From Pseudoscleropodium purum (taxonomy: Eukaryota; Streptophyta; Bryopsida; Hypnales; Brachytheciaceae), in contig OZ017802.1 in the NCBI GenBank assembly GCA_963969395.1, positions 7,442,501-7,506,500 of the forward strand: a DNA stretch of 64,000 bases. The letters run 5' to 3'. Both the position numbers and the translations under genes were made by a program. Of this stretch, positions 11,671 to 25,485 are shown piece after piece (position 1 is the stretch's first letter; every line of letters begins with the position of its first letter). The notes under the pieces are model-generated. The model was not told the DNA's origin and searched no databases. It saw nothing but the letters and a program-made list of their open reading frames with translations.

Positions 11671-12128
11671 ACTTAGGAAAAAGATTAATTACCAAAAAAA
11701 TACACCTAGGCAGAATAAGGTTTAATGATCCAACAAAACTCTTTATAGCCGACACCACTCACACACTAGAGGCCCCCCAAAGTGACATCGCCAAGGTACA
11801 GTGGGGGGTTGCCTTAGGATTAGTACAAGACACCAAAAGACCTCTCAAATTACATGAGTGACTCACAACTTACAAAGGACCTCTCACTTCACTACTTTAA
11901 AATACAAGAATACACAAGGCAAGGTAGAAGGGCCCTTGCGAACCTTCCGAAAACTTAAGATAGAACAACAAGGGAGCCAAAAGTGCTCCGAAAAAATTGT
12001 AAGGAGCTTTGGCTAAAATATCAAAGGAAATCCAAAATAACTTGGACCCATAGACCCAATAACAAAATGAAGGGGGTGATTTTAGAGAGGGAAATGGAGC
12101 CCTTAAATAGGTTTCAAGGGACCACTAG

Positions 12129-12146
12129 CCCCCCCCCCCCCCCCCC
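12129..12146 (+). repeat. Poly-C tract of 18
   Basis: Eighteen uninterrupted C residues stand in otherwise AT-rich DNA, after ACCACTAG and before TAAATTTC. On the minus strand this is a G-run, which could be a purine tract of a decayed retroelement or simple slippage; the sequence does not decide. Confidence 0.8.
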
Positions 12147-14951
12147 TAAATTTCTACTAGTAACCTTATTAACTTGGATTTTCATCCTCATCCTCAAAGA
12201 TTTTATCCTACTCCTAAACTTTTAACTAACTACTACACATTGGACCAACATCCAAGCTTTTGGAGATTAACTCCAAATGCCAAACGGATTGTGTCATTGG
12301 CCCTAGATCACCATTTTTAGCCAAAATCCTTGGGCCCCTCATACCGAAACCAAAAACCCAATAGAAGCTAGTATGGATTAAAAACCAAGTCAAGGTAAAT
12401 TCTTAAATCTTGGTGGTTCCCTATTTTGAGAAAAGTAACTAGCTTGTGGTCTTCGGTAGGTGCAAGAGAGTAAGAAAAGTCTCCTTGTTGGCTTCAATTC
12501 ATTGTTGTGAGCTCTCGGAGTACTAATCAACATCGAAGAGAACCACCACTTGATTAATTCTTGAGGAATTTGGTGGAGCGCATTATTAGCATATAATAAG
12601 CTAATCTAATTTTTAGTGAGATTTTACCACAACTTAGGTAATTTTTAAGAAATTCCTGTTGGAAGTTAGAATGGTTGACCGCTTGGAAGAAATTCTTTTG
12701 TAAGTCAAAAGATGTTAGGAAATTCCATAAGGCCTCTTAGGGAGTCTCATAGGAGGTGTGTAGGTCCACTTTGTCCCTAGCACACTTGGTCGGTGGAGAT
12801 CCTAATTGGCATCTCCTTGAACTGTCAATAGTGTAGTAATCTTTTGCAAATGAGGGAATCTTGGAAAACCGATTTTGCCATTGGACTGCTAACATAGGAT
12901 TTATCCAAGAACACCATCCTTGGGCAGTAGATTCCTCTACGGCTCTACATTTCAATTGTGGCACCTACATACTAACAATTGGGGTTTCTTGAGAATTCAT
13001 CGCTACAATGGGGAATTTAAAACCTAATTCTAGGACCTAACCTATTGACCTCGCTGTGGATCCCTTGGACTGACTTAACCATGAATTGTCACATTCAGAG
13101 TGGGATTTAGCCCTTAAAGGGCTATGTGACTCAAACCCACAAAACCAGTTATTTTGTGATTCCCTTGCTATTCCTAGGCTGGTTTTGGGGGAGTTCTACA
13201 TATACAATCAAAACTAGACCAAATACTATAATGGGTATGTTACAACCCTATTTTAGTGTTACACTCTTTTTATGGCTTTTTGTATACTTTTATCTATTCT
13301 AAATTGCAGTTTAAAACAACAAAAAACCTATGAGTCCCAAGTGATGAATTAGGAGCTCACAACCACTCAATGATTATACAATCAGCTGATGATGTACTCC
13401 CCTTCAGAAATGTTAATCTCTCCTTCAAAAGTATATATCTCTTGTCAAAGAAGCAATTTTTAAACATCTAATCACTAATAGAAAAGAGAGTGGTTTGGGG
13501 CACTAATCTAAATTATAAAAGTTTGGTCCATGTACTTGCTTAAAAGTGCATATACTTGGTACTCATAGAAGTGTGTGGGTCCAAACTTTCATATATACAA
13601 TTTGATGTCAATGGAGGCTATCCTTGACTACTGAGGTAACTATACCTAAAATTGTACAAATAAGCAATTTGACATGGTTTATATTATTAGATTGAAAGAC
13701 TTTTCTTAGGGGCTTGTTGGTAGTCCAAAGGGGAATCAAGATTCTCTTAAAGTGCATTCTTTAGACATAGTATGAATAAACTACAAATTTTCAAAGTTCT
13801 AAAAATAGATAGTTTTAAGATCGACCATAGACTCTTATGAATAGTAGGAATACATTTCAAGCAAGAATCTAAAATGATCAATTTTAGAAAGCGATTGAAA
13901 TGAGGTGTAGTTTCCTTAGCATTGATAAAACTTTAACACTTCAAAATGCATTAGAAGTAGTCACACCTTCTTTAACTTCAGTTCAATGCTTGGAGAATTG
14001 AGATATGGCACTTTTTGTTGTTGGTTTGTGGTGTGTAGAGCTCTCAATCTCAGAGAATGGAGAATGCCATTTCTTCTCTTCCATAGGTGAAGAAATAGGA
14101 TTATGGATTTGAAGAAAAATTTTCAAATTTTTTTTCACTCCTCCCTAGCTCACTTTCACCTTGTTTCATCCCAAGTTTTGATCATGTTTTGTGTCGCTTG
14201 CGCCACCTTTGCGTCCATCGTGGTGTTTATGATAGTGACTCTCATTCTTTAATTTTCAATCTCCTTGCTGTTCACCTACCCAAAGGGTTATCACACTTCC
14301 TTGATGCAGAATGGATCCCATTGGCTTTTCTTTTCTCTCACCAACATCTTAAAATTCATAGAAGTTTGCTTCTCCGAGAAGGTGTGACTACCCCTAAATA
14401 CCTGGCTGTTCAAAATTTTCTCCCTTCATCCCTGCCTCTCAGGTTCAATGGGCAAAACAGACAATTTTGGATGTCCCCACCGTGGGAGGATAAGTTAGAG
14501 CCGCCCAAATCCAAGGGCTGCATGCCACGACCGATCTTGCAACACTCCGAGTCCGTCCGCTGCTGAAATTTTACTGCACGCCACAGGAACATCGAGACAT
14601 TCGTACAGACGTTAAAACCCAACTGACGTCTCAAATTTCTCCACCCTTTTCGAAAAAAGGCTGCTGTCGCGATCTGCCGTCGCAATCAGTCTGCCGTGCT
14701 GGAGACTCCAATCGAGGTCGTGGAATTGTCGTCCTTCCCTTTCTAGCTCGAATAGTTGCTTGCAATTAATTCGCACTTGCATTTGCGATCTATTGTATCT
14801 TTCTCATGCTCTCTTGTTTGAATTTCGATTTGAATGTTCCATTCTCCAGATCTCCAAGCACTCGCTGAATTGCATGAGCTTCGTTTTTAATTGAATGCGT
14901 CGTCAATTAAGCATTCAATACTTGATGGTCCGTGAAGAATAGTCTTCGTGG
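12147..14951. other. Intergenic DNA and 5' flank of the PILS gene
   Basis: From 12,147 to about 14,000 I see AT-rich DNA without exons. From about 14,160 the composition becomes more balanced, with CpG-containing text, and continues into the first exon at 14,952. This marks the probable promoter and 5' leader of the downstream gene. The open frame at 14,189-14,566 has no family match and no splice context and is probably flank. Confidence 0.4.
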
Positions 14952-17900
14952 GTGGCGGAATCAAATCGAGGCATGGATTCCGTTTTGGCGACGACGATGG
15001 TCGCGAGTGAGGATTGGTTTACTCTCTTGAAGTATGCTGTGTTGCCGATTGCGAAGGTGTTGGTGATGTGCGCGTTGGGGTTGCTTTTAGCTAGCCGAAC
15101 TGTTGACATCCTTCCAGGTCCCTCGCGCAGGCAGCTCAGCAAGGTTAGAGGCACTCCTGTTTCGTACAATTTTGAATCGTACTGGAACCCTAATTCTGTT
15201 TAGTGAAAATTGTGTCTCTTTAGGTTTTCATTCTGCTGTAGTTTCCGATCTTGTAATCTGGTATTGAATGTTCTTGAGAGCTGAAGAATTAGGGTTATGA
15301 GTTTGTAATGAATATTTTTTGTTACATTATTTCTAACCGTATGCTAGTTTTCACATGTACTAGAATAGTCCATATGATTAGAACTCCTCACCCCGCGGAA
15401 GCTTTAAACAAATTCGAAACAATTTCGGTGAAAATCTAGATTTTTGACGGGCCTTCGAAAGGGGATCAATGGTCCAAAACCACGTCAATGGTCCTTTCAT
15501 TTTTGAATTTCTGGATTATTCTGAACGTTGTTTAAGAGAATGTCAGGTGTTTTCGTTGCTTCCAAACATTTTGCTATTGCTAGCTCAATGGTTGGCTTTC
15601 ATGTTTGAGCTGTATTATATGGAGGCAGTGATCTGATCTAGCGTTACTTAAATTTGAGTTTTCTGAATGAGACGGTGCGTGTTTGTGTTGCAGCTGGTAT
15701 TTTCTCTTTTTCTTCCCTGCTTGATTTTTACTCAATTAGGGAAAGCCGTTACTGTGGAGAAGATGTTAGAATGGTGAGTTTCGATTTGATTACTCCCGAT
15801 TTTGCCCGCTTCAGCGAGATGCTTATGTTCAACAGCCGCAGATTTGGATTCAAAACTGAATCATGCGTTATTAGACAGCGTTCAATTTCTTTGAGCATAT
15901 TTGCATGAATGATAATTTGTGCGTTGCTGCCTTGTTTGTTAGCGTTCTGTTCACGAATCTGTGACACTTTTTCAGCTTCAGATTTGGGAAGATCTCATAA
16001 GTTTGCATTTGTGGTGGTCTAGGTGGTTCATTCCAGTGAACGTCGTACTAGCGTCTACTTTCGGCTGTCTTGTGGGCTATGCCGTGGCTTTTCTGATCAA
16101 GCCACCCCCCGAATTTTTCAACTTCACAGTGGTCTTTATAGGGATCGGTACGCTGCTTGTCCATATTTGATTTCATGCGCAGCGACTACATTCTTGTTCA
16201 ATTAAGAAAATGCAATTCCACTTGTGCATGACGAGATAGCATTTTTTTGTTTCTGTTCGAAGGGATTATTGATGTTCTGTAGGCTACCGCTGGTATCAAC
16301 CGATTTTAAAGTATTTCATGTCCTTGATTTTTCATAAGGGTTAAAGCAGACCGAATGCGTGTGGCGAGGATTGGTTTGAGGTTTACAATAGTCGAACTTT
16401 TATTACGTAACTGAAGGATGTCTCCATGCATTTCTGGAACAGGAAATATCGGCAATATTCCTCTAGTAATAGTAGGTGCAATTTGTCGAGAAAAAGGGAA
16501 TCCATTTGAAGATCCGGAAACGTGCAACTCGAATGCCGTGGCTTATATCTCCTTTGGCCAGTGGGTATGATTCTTCTCGCCTGATGATTTCAATCTGGCC
16601 TCATTTCTTAACCACAAAGTGCCCAATCTAAAAGTCCACTTTGGAAGCTAATAAGTCCACTATAGTAGTTTCCAAATCACATAAGTGATTCATTTCAACT
16701 CCTAAGGATGTGAAAGTGGTCATTTTGAGGGCACGTAGGGAATATGTTTTCCTTGGGCTACCGTTTTGAGAGTGGTGTAGAAAGAATTTAACTGGAACGC
16801 TGGAACTTGTTATGGTTTGAAGGTGGGGGCAGTCATCGTGTACACATACGTGTACAGCATGTTGGCGCCGCCCTTGGGGCCCAAGGGGCTTGCCCCTTCC
16901 ACCTCCTCAACCGACCTTGTGGGGGTTTCAACAGCTGAGACGGCTCATGGAATTGAGGAGACCGATTCTGAAACGGAGGAGACTGCTGTTTCCATCCCCT
17001 TGGTTTCCCCTGAAGCTCTCCCTGCAACACCACCACCACAGGTGCGCTACTAATATGGTCAGCGTTGAAACTCATTCACTAGGTTCGATCAGCTTGATAT
17101 GTTGGATATTTTGTGTGATTGCAGAAGTCATTACTTCTTGAGTTTGATTTATTTTCTGATGTCATAATGAATTAAGACCTAATATGTCTGCACCTTCTTC
17201 ACTGAACGTAGTATTTCTGTCTGTTCTGGCATACTATTTTTCCCTGTTTAAGCACTACAGAAGAATTTCGAATCGGTCCTCAAGTTTTTGTGAACTCTTT
17301 TGAGTAGGTCATGTGTGGGATTCTTTTGTCTAATTTTATTTATTTATGGACCAACACATGCAATTTTCTGGGGATAAACAATTTGGTTCTATCTGACTTA
17401 GGCTTTTTACAATAGTATCAATCAAGTTAGTCACTTGCAAACCATAATTTCTTGGTTTTTTAGGGGTTAAGGTCACTGAATCAAGCTAGACGGTAGCATT
17501 GCAAAAAGTAAGAAAGCTTGAGAGTATTATTGGCTGCGAGCAGGGTTTGGCACTGGTGAGGGTCTGGTTATCGCACGGAAGAATCCGGGACATCATGCAA
17601 CCTCCAGTTGTGGCTTCTGTAAGTATCATAGACTGCCAGTCGATTCTCACTTTGAGTGTTCAATTTGTTCTGGCGTTAAGCCACAGCAGTATCTACTGAG
17701 ACCTCGCTTGACCCGAGGACCTAGTCTAGCGACGGTGTCAGGGTTCAGCCTAGACTCCAGTTGGATTGTAGTCTTTGAAGCCTGGAAGATTTTACATGCA
17801 TTGACCGTTTCATATCTTAGGCTAATTTCAATGACTTTAGTTGTCATGATTTGTATATTTCATTCAAGAGAACCAGTTTAACATATAGAGGTGATTGAAG

Positions 17901-18864
17901 TACCTGGTTGATAGTCAGCGCCTATGTTGACGCTAATCACCGTCTTCGTTTTATCTTCTTATGCAGTTTCTAGCACTTTTATTTGGATGCGTCCCATTGT
18001 TGAGGAGTGCCATCTTCTCGGAGCACTCATTCCTCTATTTTTTGTTTGACAGTCTCAATATTCTTGGGTGGGTACCGATCATCATGTGCCTTTTATATTT
18101 TTTCTCGCGTTTAATTGAATTTCCGACTTGGATATGCTGTTCCTCTTTTGTATACAGGGAAGAGGCTTCTGATTCAATTTTCCTGATATTTTGCAGAGGT
18201 GCGACGGTACCATGTATCATGCTTGTACTAGGTGGCAACTTAGTTGGAGGTACATCCACCTCGGCCTTTGTGTTGCGTTCCTTCAGTTAATATTTGTTTG
18301 CATGCTTTCAAAGAAGTCCATTTTTGAGTTGTGCTTGGGAACTTCATGTTGTGGTAACACAAAAAATATCACCGCATGCAACTCTTTGTGCCAGTCAGCT
18401 CTTGAACGTTTGGAAGTGTGTCATGTTGCAGGGGCGGGAGCTTCAAAGCTTGGACTGCGCACGACTGTAGCCATCGTTGTCACTCGACTCCTCGTAATAC
18501 CGCCCATTGGAATTGCCACCGTCCTAACAGCTGAGAAAATGGGGTTTTTTCCTGAGGGAAACAAAGTATTCAAATTTGTGTTGCTGCTCCAACATACGAT
18601 GCCGAGCTCAATCCTTGCTGGTAGTTTCTTCTCTTCCTTGTGTATATCCTTCGTTGTGATTGTGGAGGAGCATTTGCAAATTGTACTGTCATTACAGATG
18701 TTGTCTTGCATCAGAAGCTAACTCTGATTATTTTTGCAGGAGCCGTGACTAATTTACGGGGCCATGCTGAGAAAGAAGCATCAGCAATTCTATTCTATGA
18801 GCACATACTTGCAGTTCTCTCAATGGCAGGCTGGCTTGTCCTATACATTAACGTTCTCTTTTGA
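14952..18864 (+). CDS. PIN-LIKES (PILS2/PILS6-clade) auxin transport facilitator
   Basis: Ten exons join without a phase break: 14952-15143, 15694-15773, 16023-16147, 16443-16564, 16823-17041, 17544-17618, 17967-18067, 18197-18249, 18432-18620, 18740-18864, giving 426 residues, close to the usual 420-460. Two hydrophobic halves of about five helices each (residues 25-205 and 255-426) flank a Ser/Thr/Pro/Glu-rich cytosolic loop (about 205-250). Conserved signatures are seen: LFLPCLIFTQLG, WFIPVNVVL, NIGNIPLV, NPF followed by C, YISFGQW, MQPPVVAS, VLGGNLVG, KLGLRTT, FVLLLQHTMPSS and the C-terminal WLVLYINVLF. PILS proteins sit in the ER and lower nuclear auxin by intracellular accumulation. Exon 6 could also start upstream after CTAG (about 17,490), adding 18 residues. 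The first ATG of exon 1 was chosen as start; an internal Met at residue 8 is an alternative. Confidence 0.93.
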
Positions 18865-20159
18865 GGTGTTTGAAGACTGCCCACTTCACAACTGGAACTT
18901 GAGCGAGACGAGGTATGATTTCAGAGCAGGTTCTGCTGATCGGATTACAAATATTTCCTGCAAACAATAATATCAACAGCATTCTAGTTTCAAAGTATTC
19001 TGGGGATGCTATCAGAAGCCAGATCACGAAGATACAAACTTTGAGTTTGCTGGGGTAGGCATTGGCTATGCAGAGATAATGCATCAAATATGCACCAGTT
19101 TAGCCATCACCATCTGTGGTCTTGGACATACATTCTTGAATAGGAAGAACTGGGTACCCTTCCTATAGTAGCACTGTAACAACACGGATATATTCATGTT
19201 AAGCTTACAGTTGCATGATTTGGGGAAAGTCTTGCATTCAAGAATTTGGCAGTGAGAGGGCTTGAAGTGATGATGAGATGGGTCCATTTGTGATAATTTG
19301 GTCAATAGTGTGTCATGTTGTCTTTTATATGGTTTTGGCTTTCCTTGGATGACAAGGCTTCCCTTAACAACTGTTTTTATTTCCTTTATTTAAGAGACTA
19401 CATAGCTTATCTAAAGTTAGGACCACAAGGTGTAGAAACTAAAAGTACCTTTGGTAGACAATTCAAGAATGTTATGTAAGTGATTGAGTCAATTAGAGGG
19501 TTTACAATAAATAGACAAAATATGTAGCATAATCCTTTTCAATTTGGTCAACCAAAATGACTTGACGAGCATGTGGGAGAATTAGTTATCTTGTTGTTGT
19601 GACCACAATGGATTGAAGGATATAAAAGAAGATTTTTGTTTTGTCAAGTTACAAACCATATGATTGCCATGGTTTGTCTAAGTTTGTGATTTCAATTGCA
19701 AACTTTTGTTATTTATTGTTAAGTCCAAATGTGTTATCCTAAGCTTTAATATTTCATCTCAAGGAACTTACTATTTTTGGGTATAAATCTTGGGTCTCTT
19801 GAATGTATAATATGAAAGTTACGGCTAAAAAAATACCCTCCTTGGGATGGAAATGAGGACAAGCTTTTCTTGCAATCACCCCAAAATGGTTTCATTGTAA
19901 ATCTAAAATCACATCAAATACAATAATTCTTTGTTGCATATGAAACAAGATGTTACATTTTAAAAATTCTTCCCCCTTGGGTTTGTTCAAAGTTACAATT
20001 TCTATCTTGCAAGAAAAGACAGGTTCAAACATGATTTCCAAAATAGTATTTGAAATAAACTCGAGGTCATATATAACCCAAAATAAAAGAAGAGTGGTGA
20101 CATTGAAGTTAACCATTACAAAAATTTTGAACCTTGCAAAGGGTTGTTAAGAATTCCTT
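18865..20159. other. 3' flank of the PILS gene and AT-rich intergenic DNA
   Basis: The first few hundred bases keep transcript-like composition and probably hold the 3' untranslated region; no single clear polyadenylation signal can be chosen. After about 19,300 the DNA is AT-rich and I see no exon. Confidence 0.35.
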
Positions 20160-20390
20160 TTTCAGCACCTCGTAGTGCAATTACAGGAATTTTTAAAAAT
20201 ATACATGTGTATATATATATATTTAAAAAATCAAAAAAATCAAAAATCTGATGTGACATTGACATGGCATAAGTAGTGCCACATCAACAACGTTCATTAA
20301 AAAATAAAAAATTGTGATTTTTTCTCTCTAATTGCACCGAGGGGGGTCAAAACTCATGGCCCTTTCAAGGGTTGAAAATTTTCCTAATGA
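20160..20390 (-). repeat. Second copy of the microsatellite-core dispersed repeat
   Basis: In reverse orientation it matches 1685-1962: AGTAGTGCCACATCA, CGTTCATTAAAAAATAAA, AATTGCACCGAGGGGGG and CCCTTTCAAGGG occur in the same relative order. The core here is a short (TA)n run near 20,205-20,221 instead of (ATT)n. No coding content. Confidence 0.5.
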
Positions 20391-20759
20391 TGAGATTTTC
20401 ATCCATTGTATAGAGTTTTCAAATTGTGTTTAGAGTTTTCAAATTGTGTTTAGAAATTTCTCTTTGTTATAGAATAAAAAATTATCATCTCACAACCTTT
20501 ATAATAGCTATTAGGCTTGTTATTAGATGATTCTAGGGTAGTCTTTTTTATGAAGCAAATTTGAAATTGTGTGAATACAACAATGAAAGGAATTATAGTA
20601 GTAAGCCCATTTTAATTGCAAATTTGTAAAGTAATAATCACAAGGTTTATCATTGTTTAATAGGAAGAATCATGGTAGAGTCCCATGATGCTAAACATGT
20701 AAATGCAATAAACTACATCTTTTGAGCTCAAAAAAAAATTTTGAATTGAATTTATTTAA

Positions 20760-21060
20760 TATACCCATCCCCCAGCTTAATGTAAATTGATTTAAATTAA
20801 TTTCAATACCCCCCTTTCCCTCCCCCCTCCCCCATTTGTAATTTTCAAGTGGCATGTTTGTGCCATTCATTATAGGATATATCAAGTATATCTCAAGTGC
20901 GTAGACATATTTTAATACGTATCCATATTCCAATATCAAATTAGCATCTGAATGTTGTATTTGTATCCAAATATGTAGCCATACTTGTATTTCAATACTT
21001 ATCAGTGTGTCAATGTTATATTTGTATTTCAAGATTTTTGGAGATCTATGGCAATTAGAG
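20760..21060. repeat. Pyrimidine tract plus degenerate GTATTCAATA-type array
   Basis: A C/T-rich stretch (20,800-20,835) precedes imperfect copies of GTATCCATATTCCAATA/GTATTTCAATA up to about 21,035. The same order (C-rich tract, then the array) is seen at 57,690-58,010, so the two are likely copies of one element family. No gene. Confidence 0.45.
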
Positions 21061-22128
21061 AAGGTGGAGATTTTTTTTTAATTACAAATCAACAGCTCTC
21101 ATTTTTTTCCATGGGAGAATGGGGTGTTAATTAATTAGAAATGTGTGTTTCTCTCTTTTCGCCTCATTGTAGACCTTTCATTGACCATTAAATCAAATTA
21201 TGAAGTTTTGGCATTTCATTAAATTTTATATGGGACCATGGAAATATTTTATAATTACAATGTTATTTCACTAAAAGAAAAATGTGTCTGGCACAACTAA
21301 CTACTATGCAACTAGTGTCCTATACAACTATCATGCAATTCTAATCTTCTCTATTAGTACCAAATTTAATGTAATTGTTTTATGTCATTGTAAATTGATA
21401 CATAGTTTTAATTGCAAAGCAATCATTTTATAGTTGCAAAAAACGATCAGGAAACAATTAGTGTCTTTTTCAACTATCATGCAATTCTAAAATGACCATA
21501 GTTGTTTCCTAGTTGCTTTCAAAGTTCATCACTCTCGTTTGTCTAATATCAATTGTCCCATATGAGTTGTAAAGAGTACCATTGGATTAGATATATAAGA
21601 CTCGTAAATTGTTGTAGTCTTATACAATGAATTTATTTGATAGAATTTTAAGATTTCTATTATTTGTAGATTTCTACAATTTGTAGAAAAAAAAATGAAA
21701 ATTCATAAAATTTTAAAATCTATGAAATTGATTTTTTAAAATCTAAGAAGGTACATGTGAAATTTAGAAAAAGGTAGATTTGAAATTTTAAAATCTACAA
21801 ATCATTGAGATCAATATTTTAAAATCTACCAATTTACAAGTTGCAAACGTTGATGAAGTTCTTCACATGCTATTGTATGACTAAAATCCTTGTGACTAAA
21901 CTACAACTAATGTAACTTGTCCACTACAACTACAGGCTCTAAATTGTTACCAAGTTGTAAACATCCTATGCAACTACAAAACAAGTTGCACACTATAGTT
22001 GGAAAATCCTCATTTTCTTCTATTGATTTGAAATGATACTATCATATATACTTATAGCAATAATTAATAATTTCAAAGTTTAATATATCACTTGTTGAAT
22101 AAAAATCAATATTCTTCAAAATCAAATT

Positions 22129-22644
22129 TTAACCTCTAAAAGCCCTTAAAAATATAAGTTTTATAACTTTTTTGAAGTTTGCATGAACTAAGATTATGTG
22201 AAGCACAAAAAGTAGAAAGTATCCATATGGTCAAAATTATAAAACTATTTTTAGATTTTCTTCAAATGAATTTTGAAGATATAACTTCAAAAATTTATTT
22301 AAAATACAATTTCTCTCTTTAGCATTTGAATTTTTTTTGATTGGTCAAAATTGTGGTTTCTATTGATTTGTGAAAAAATGCATAAGATCTTGTAATGAGA
22401 ACACGACTGATATTTTTTTTAAATAGTAAGTTTTTCAACACTAGGCAAATTTTTAACACTTTGTGCTATTCCCTTATAACTTTTGTTTGAGTGTAGCTAT
22501 CTTAGTTTTGAATATAAATATCAAAAGACAACCCAAAATTTTAACCAAATAAAATAAAATTTGAAAAAAGTTTTTTTCTGTCCCAAAATTTTGCTTGAAG
22601 TCAAGCAATGATCAAAAAATGATTGTTTGAGTGTTAGGGGTTAA
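22129..22644. mobile_element. Probable TTAA-flanked element, decayed
   Basis: The left end reads TTAA then CCTCTAAAAGCCC, and the right end reads GAGTGTTAGGGG then TTAA. The terminal match is limited to about 8 nt. The interior is AT-rich and non-coding. Size and ends fit the other TTAA elements, but the pairing is less certain than at 2054-2819 or 40013-40981. Confidence 0.4.
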
Positions 22645-23364
22645 AGGAAAAAACCTTCAAAGTATTGATATACAATTATATATATATATTTTTTTTATTT
22701 TTTTATTTTTTATTTATAAACTATTCCATATAGAATAAAAAAATAACTAATATGACTTGAAATTAACTCAATGATGTTTGCAAAAGGTATAATGTAGGAT
22801 GCTCTTCAATGGTGCACTCTAGGAAAGACAAGCTTTTGTAAACAAATTTGTAGAGCCAAAAGTGTTGAGAATTTTTTGACAAAGGAAGCAATAGAAAAGC
22901 ACAACATTGACAATTTTTTGTAAATTTTGTAGTAGAATTGAAATAAATACGGATTTTTAAAGTCACGTAGCCGTAGGTCACTACTCCTTGTAGGATAAAT
23001 AGTAATGAAACCAAACATGCCTTTAAATACAATAATGCAGTCCAAAAAGAAATAGAAAAAAATATTTAGAATAATTCATTTTTGTCAGAAAAACAAGCAT
23101 TTAACAAACAAAAAGTGAAGCATTTAATGTAGTCCCCATTGTAATCATGTAATCATTATAGTGAGTATACTTAATGAAGTGTTCTAGTTCGAATTAGAAT
23201 TACATTACTAGAGCACTAGACATTCAAATCAAAACTACATTACTAGCAAATAATGCTCATCAAGAATAGCAATTTGGAACTCATAATTATCCTCAAATGA
23301 AGCATATGCACTACCATTTCTTGACAACAAAAAGAATTACCCATTTCCAAAACATTGTACACGG

Positions 23365-23939
23365 TTAACCTTGGAGCACTTCGACATCCAATTTTTGGAC
23401 GATGAACAGAAAGAAATTCAATTTTCTTTCTCGGTACAACGTGGATGAAAGTCATCTAATTTGTGAAGACACTTTATCAAGTTTTTGTTCTATCCAATGG
23501 TTGGATTTGGTGTTTCTAGAGTTCATATTTTTCTAAAATTACAAATGTGGAAGTGTATCAAGCCAAAAATTGCATTGATTTTAGTTCAAAATTGGATTTG
23601 CAAAAATGAAGTCATATATTAAAAGAACACAAAAATTTCAAAAAATCACCATATCAAGATAACCTCATTTCAAATCTATTCCAACAAGTTTTACTCAGAA
23701 AATGATAATATTTTGCTTGCAATTGAATTTAGAAGGGATTTTGAAATTTCCCTTTCAAAATTTATAAAAATATATTGGTGATAGCACTAGTGAATCTAAC
23801 TGTATGGATAGAATCTACAATTCAAAATCTACAACTTCCATTTGTATATCAACTCCAAAATATTCTTCTAAATAGCACTTTATAACGATTTTTCCCAAAT
23901 CGTCAAATTTAGAAATGGATCCAAATGTTTAGGGGTTAA
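23365..23939 (+). mobile_element. TTAA-flanked element, subfamily A copy 1
   Basis: Bounded by TTAA at 23,365 and TTAA at 23,936, with CCTTGGAGCACTTC inside the left end and ATGTTTAGGGG at the right end. It is collinear with 59,174-59,719 and, inverted, with 41,144-41,729: all share GGTTGGATTTGG, CACCATATCAAGATAA, GGTGATAGCACTAGTGAATC and GATAGAATCTACAATTC. About 575 bp, no transposase. Confidence 0.7.
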
Positions 23940-24169
23940 GGGCCCTTTTGTAGGGTCCATTCAAAATGACCATGGAAAATTCGAACCTCCTACCTTATGA
24001 CCTATTTCCAACAATGTTAAGCATTTTAGCATATGTTTGATTGAGCGTTAGTGATGGGGTTAATTTTCTCCAGTCAAAGAATAAAAATAATGAAGATGTT
24101 TGACCATTCGAAGGACACTTTTAGTCTGAAGGACACTTTTAGTCCTTAGTGTCCCTAGTTCATAAGAGC

Positions 24170-24352
24170 ATCTCCAGTGGATTCCAGTTGAAACCGTCGT
24201 CGTCGTCGTCGTCGTCGTCTCTTGGAGCTCTATTGTCCGCAGGGCGTCTTCGTAAGATTCTCGCCTCCCCGATTGCAACAGCAGCCATAGCTGTCTGCCT
24301 CTCGTGGCGCTTCGGAGCCATGAGCTTCCACCTGATCAAGGTTCTATTTCTC
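24170..24352 (+). other. GC-rich patch upstream of the PPR gene, possible 5' leader exon
   Basis: An abrupt rise in GC after AT-rich DNA, containing a CGT trinucleotide run of eight units (24,195-24,219). An open frame ends at AAG before GTTCTA, which could be a donor, but it has no AUG except one seven codons before that end. It may be a 5' untranslated exon of the PPR gene at 25,486 or a piece of another transcript. The 24,353-25,485 stretch behind it has transcript-like composition but no exon I can fix. Confidence 0.3.
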
Positions 24353-25485
24353 TAACATTTTGCTGAAAACCTCTGGAATCTTCGTACTCGGGTATGGAAG
24401 GAAAGTTTAAGTTTATGGAAATTCCTAGTTGAGCTTGGGATGCATTCAATTTGTGGAAGGGATCGTGAATCATTTCAGGTCGGATTGCACACGAGAAGCT
24501 CAAATTTCTGATTTCTCGGCTCCTGAGTGCCTCCGGAGGTACTCAGACCTTGCGGAGAGAAATTTAGGGTTAAGACTGCAATGAGAATGCGAGGATTTAA
24601 ATTATTTGCTGCTGAATTGTGTTTGGACAATGTATTCTTTGAAGATCAATGTGTTGTTACTGATGATGCTTAGTAGTGCAGATTATTAAGTTTTAAATTC
24701 GAAGTGTTTGTAGGTCGTTTCGGGGAATTTGAGTGTTGTCCAGCTTTAGAAATTATTCTACGCTCCTCAGCCTCATCAATGCTTTTCAGATTCTAAGTCT
24801 CTCGCATTCTCCTGTTTTGATGTCATTATTTGAGTATCATAAGGGACATTAGATCGCATTGGTTATCCTCTCTTTGCGTCAGGGTTTAAGGGCTAGGGTT
24901 TAACATCAACAAACTAAGTTAACTACGCTGATCATGGTCCGAATAGGCATCTGAGCATGGTTTCTATTATAAGCCCAAATTGATTTTTTTTGGAACTTGA
25001 ATGGAATTGAAAGAAGATTCCAGTGGACTTTACTATATATTTTTTGGACACCGTCTGAATTTTCAAAGACAAGAGTTTACCAGAAAGCGATCCTATACTC
25101 GTGTTCAGAGTGCATTCTTGTTATTAATATTTTGCCTACTTTTTTGGCACAAAATTAGGGGTCCCTTTCAGCAAAGTGTTACAATTAGGTTACTTACACT
25201 TTTGTGTCTCAACGTGCAGATCACAACTTGGAATTGGATTATGAAGTTGGAAAGCGCTGAAAATATGTGGCTTTGGGACGGAGTCCACGTAATGCTGAGC
25301 CAAAGCCTGCAAAGGGCGAATGGCTAAGATTTTCCGAGCTATCGTGATTGAGAGTCTAGTGCTTAGACTGAAGGTCTGAAGTATTGCTGAGAATTTGTAC
25401 CTTGTTGTAGGTGAGGGGTTTAGGGTTGCAGACATGATCTGCCTGTGACTTAATAGAAATCGGCTATACATTCTAGCCAACAATT

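Noticed and set aside
14189..14566. A 125-codon gene upstream of the PILS gene
   Set aside because: No motif, no splice context, and position in the probable promoter region.
21268..22030. A CACTA-type element from CACTAAAAGAAAAATG to TTTTCTTCTATTG
   Set aside because: The right end lacks TAGTG and no target duplication is found; kept only as a weak possibility.
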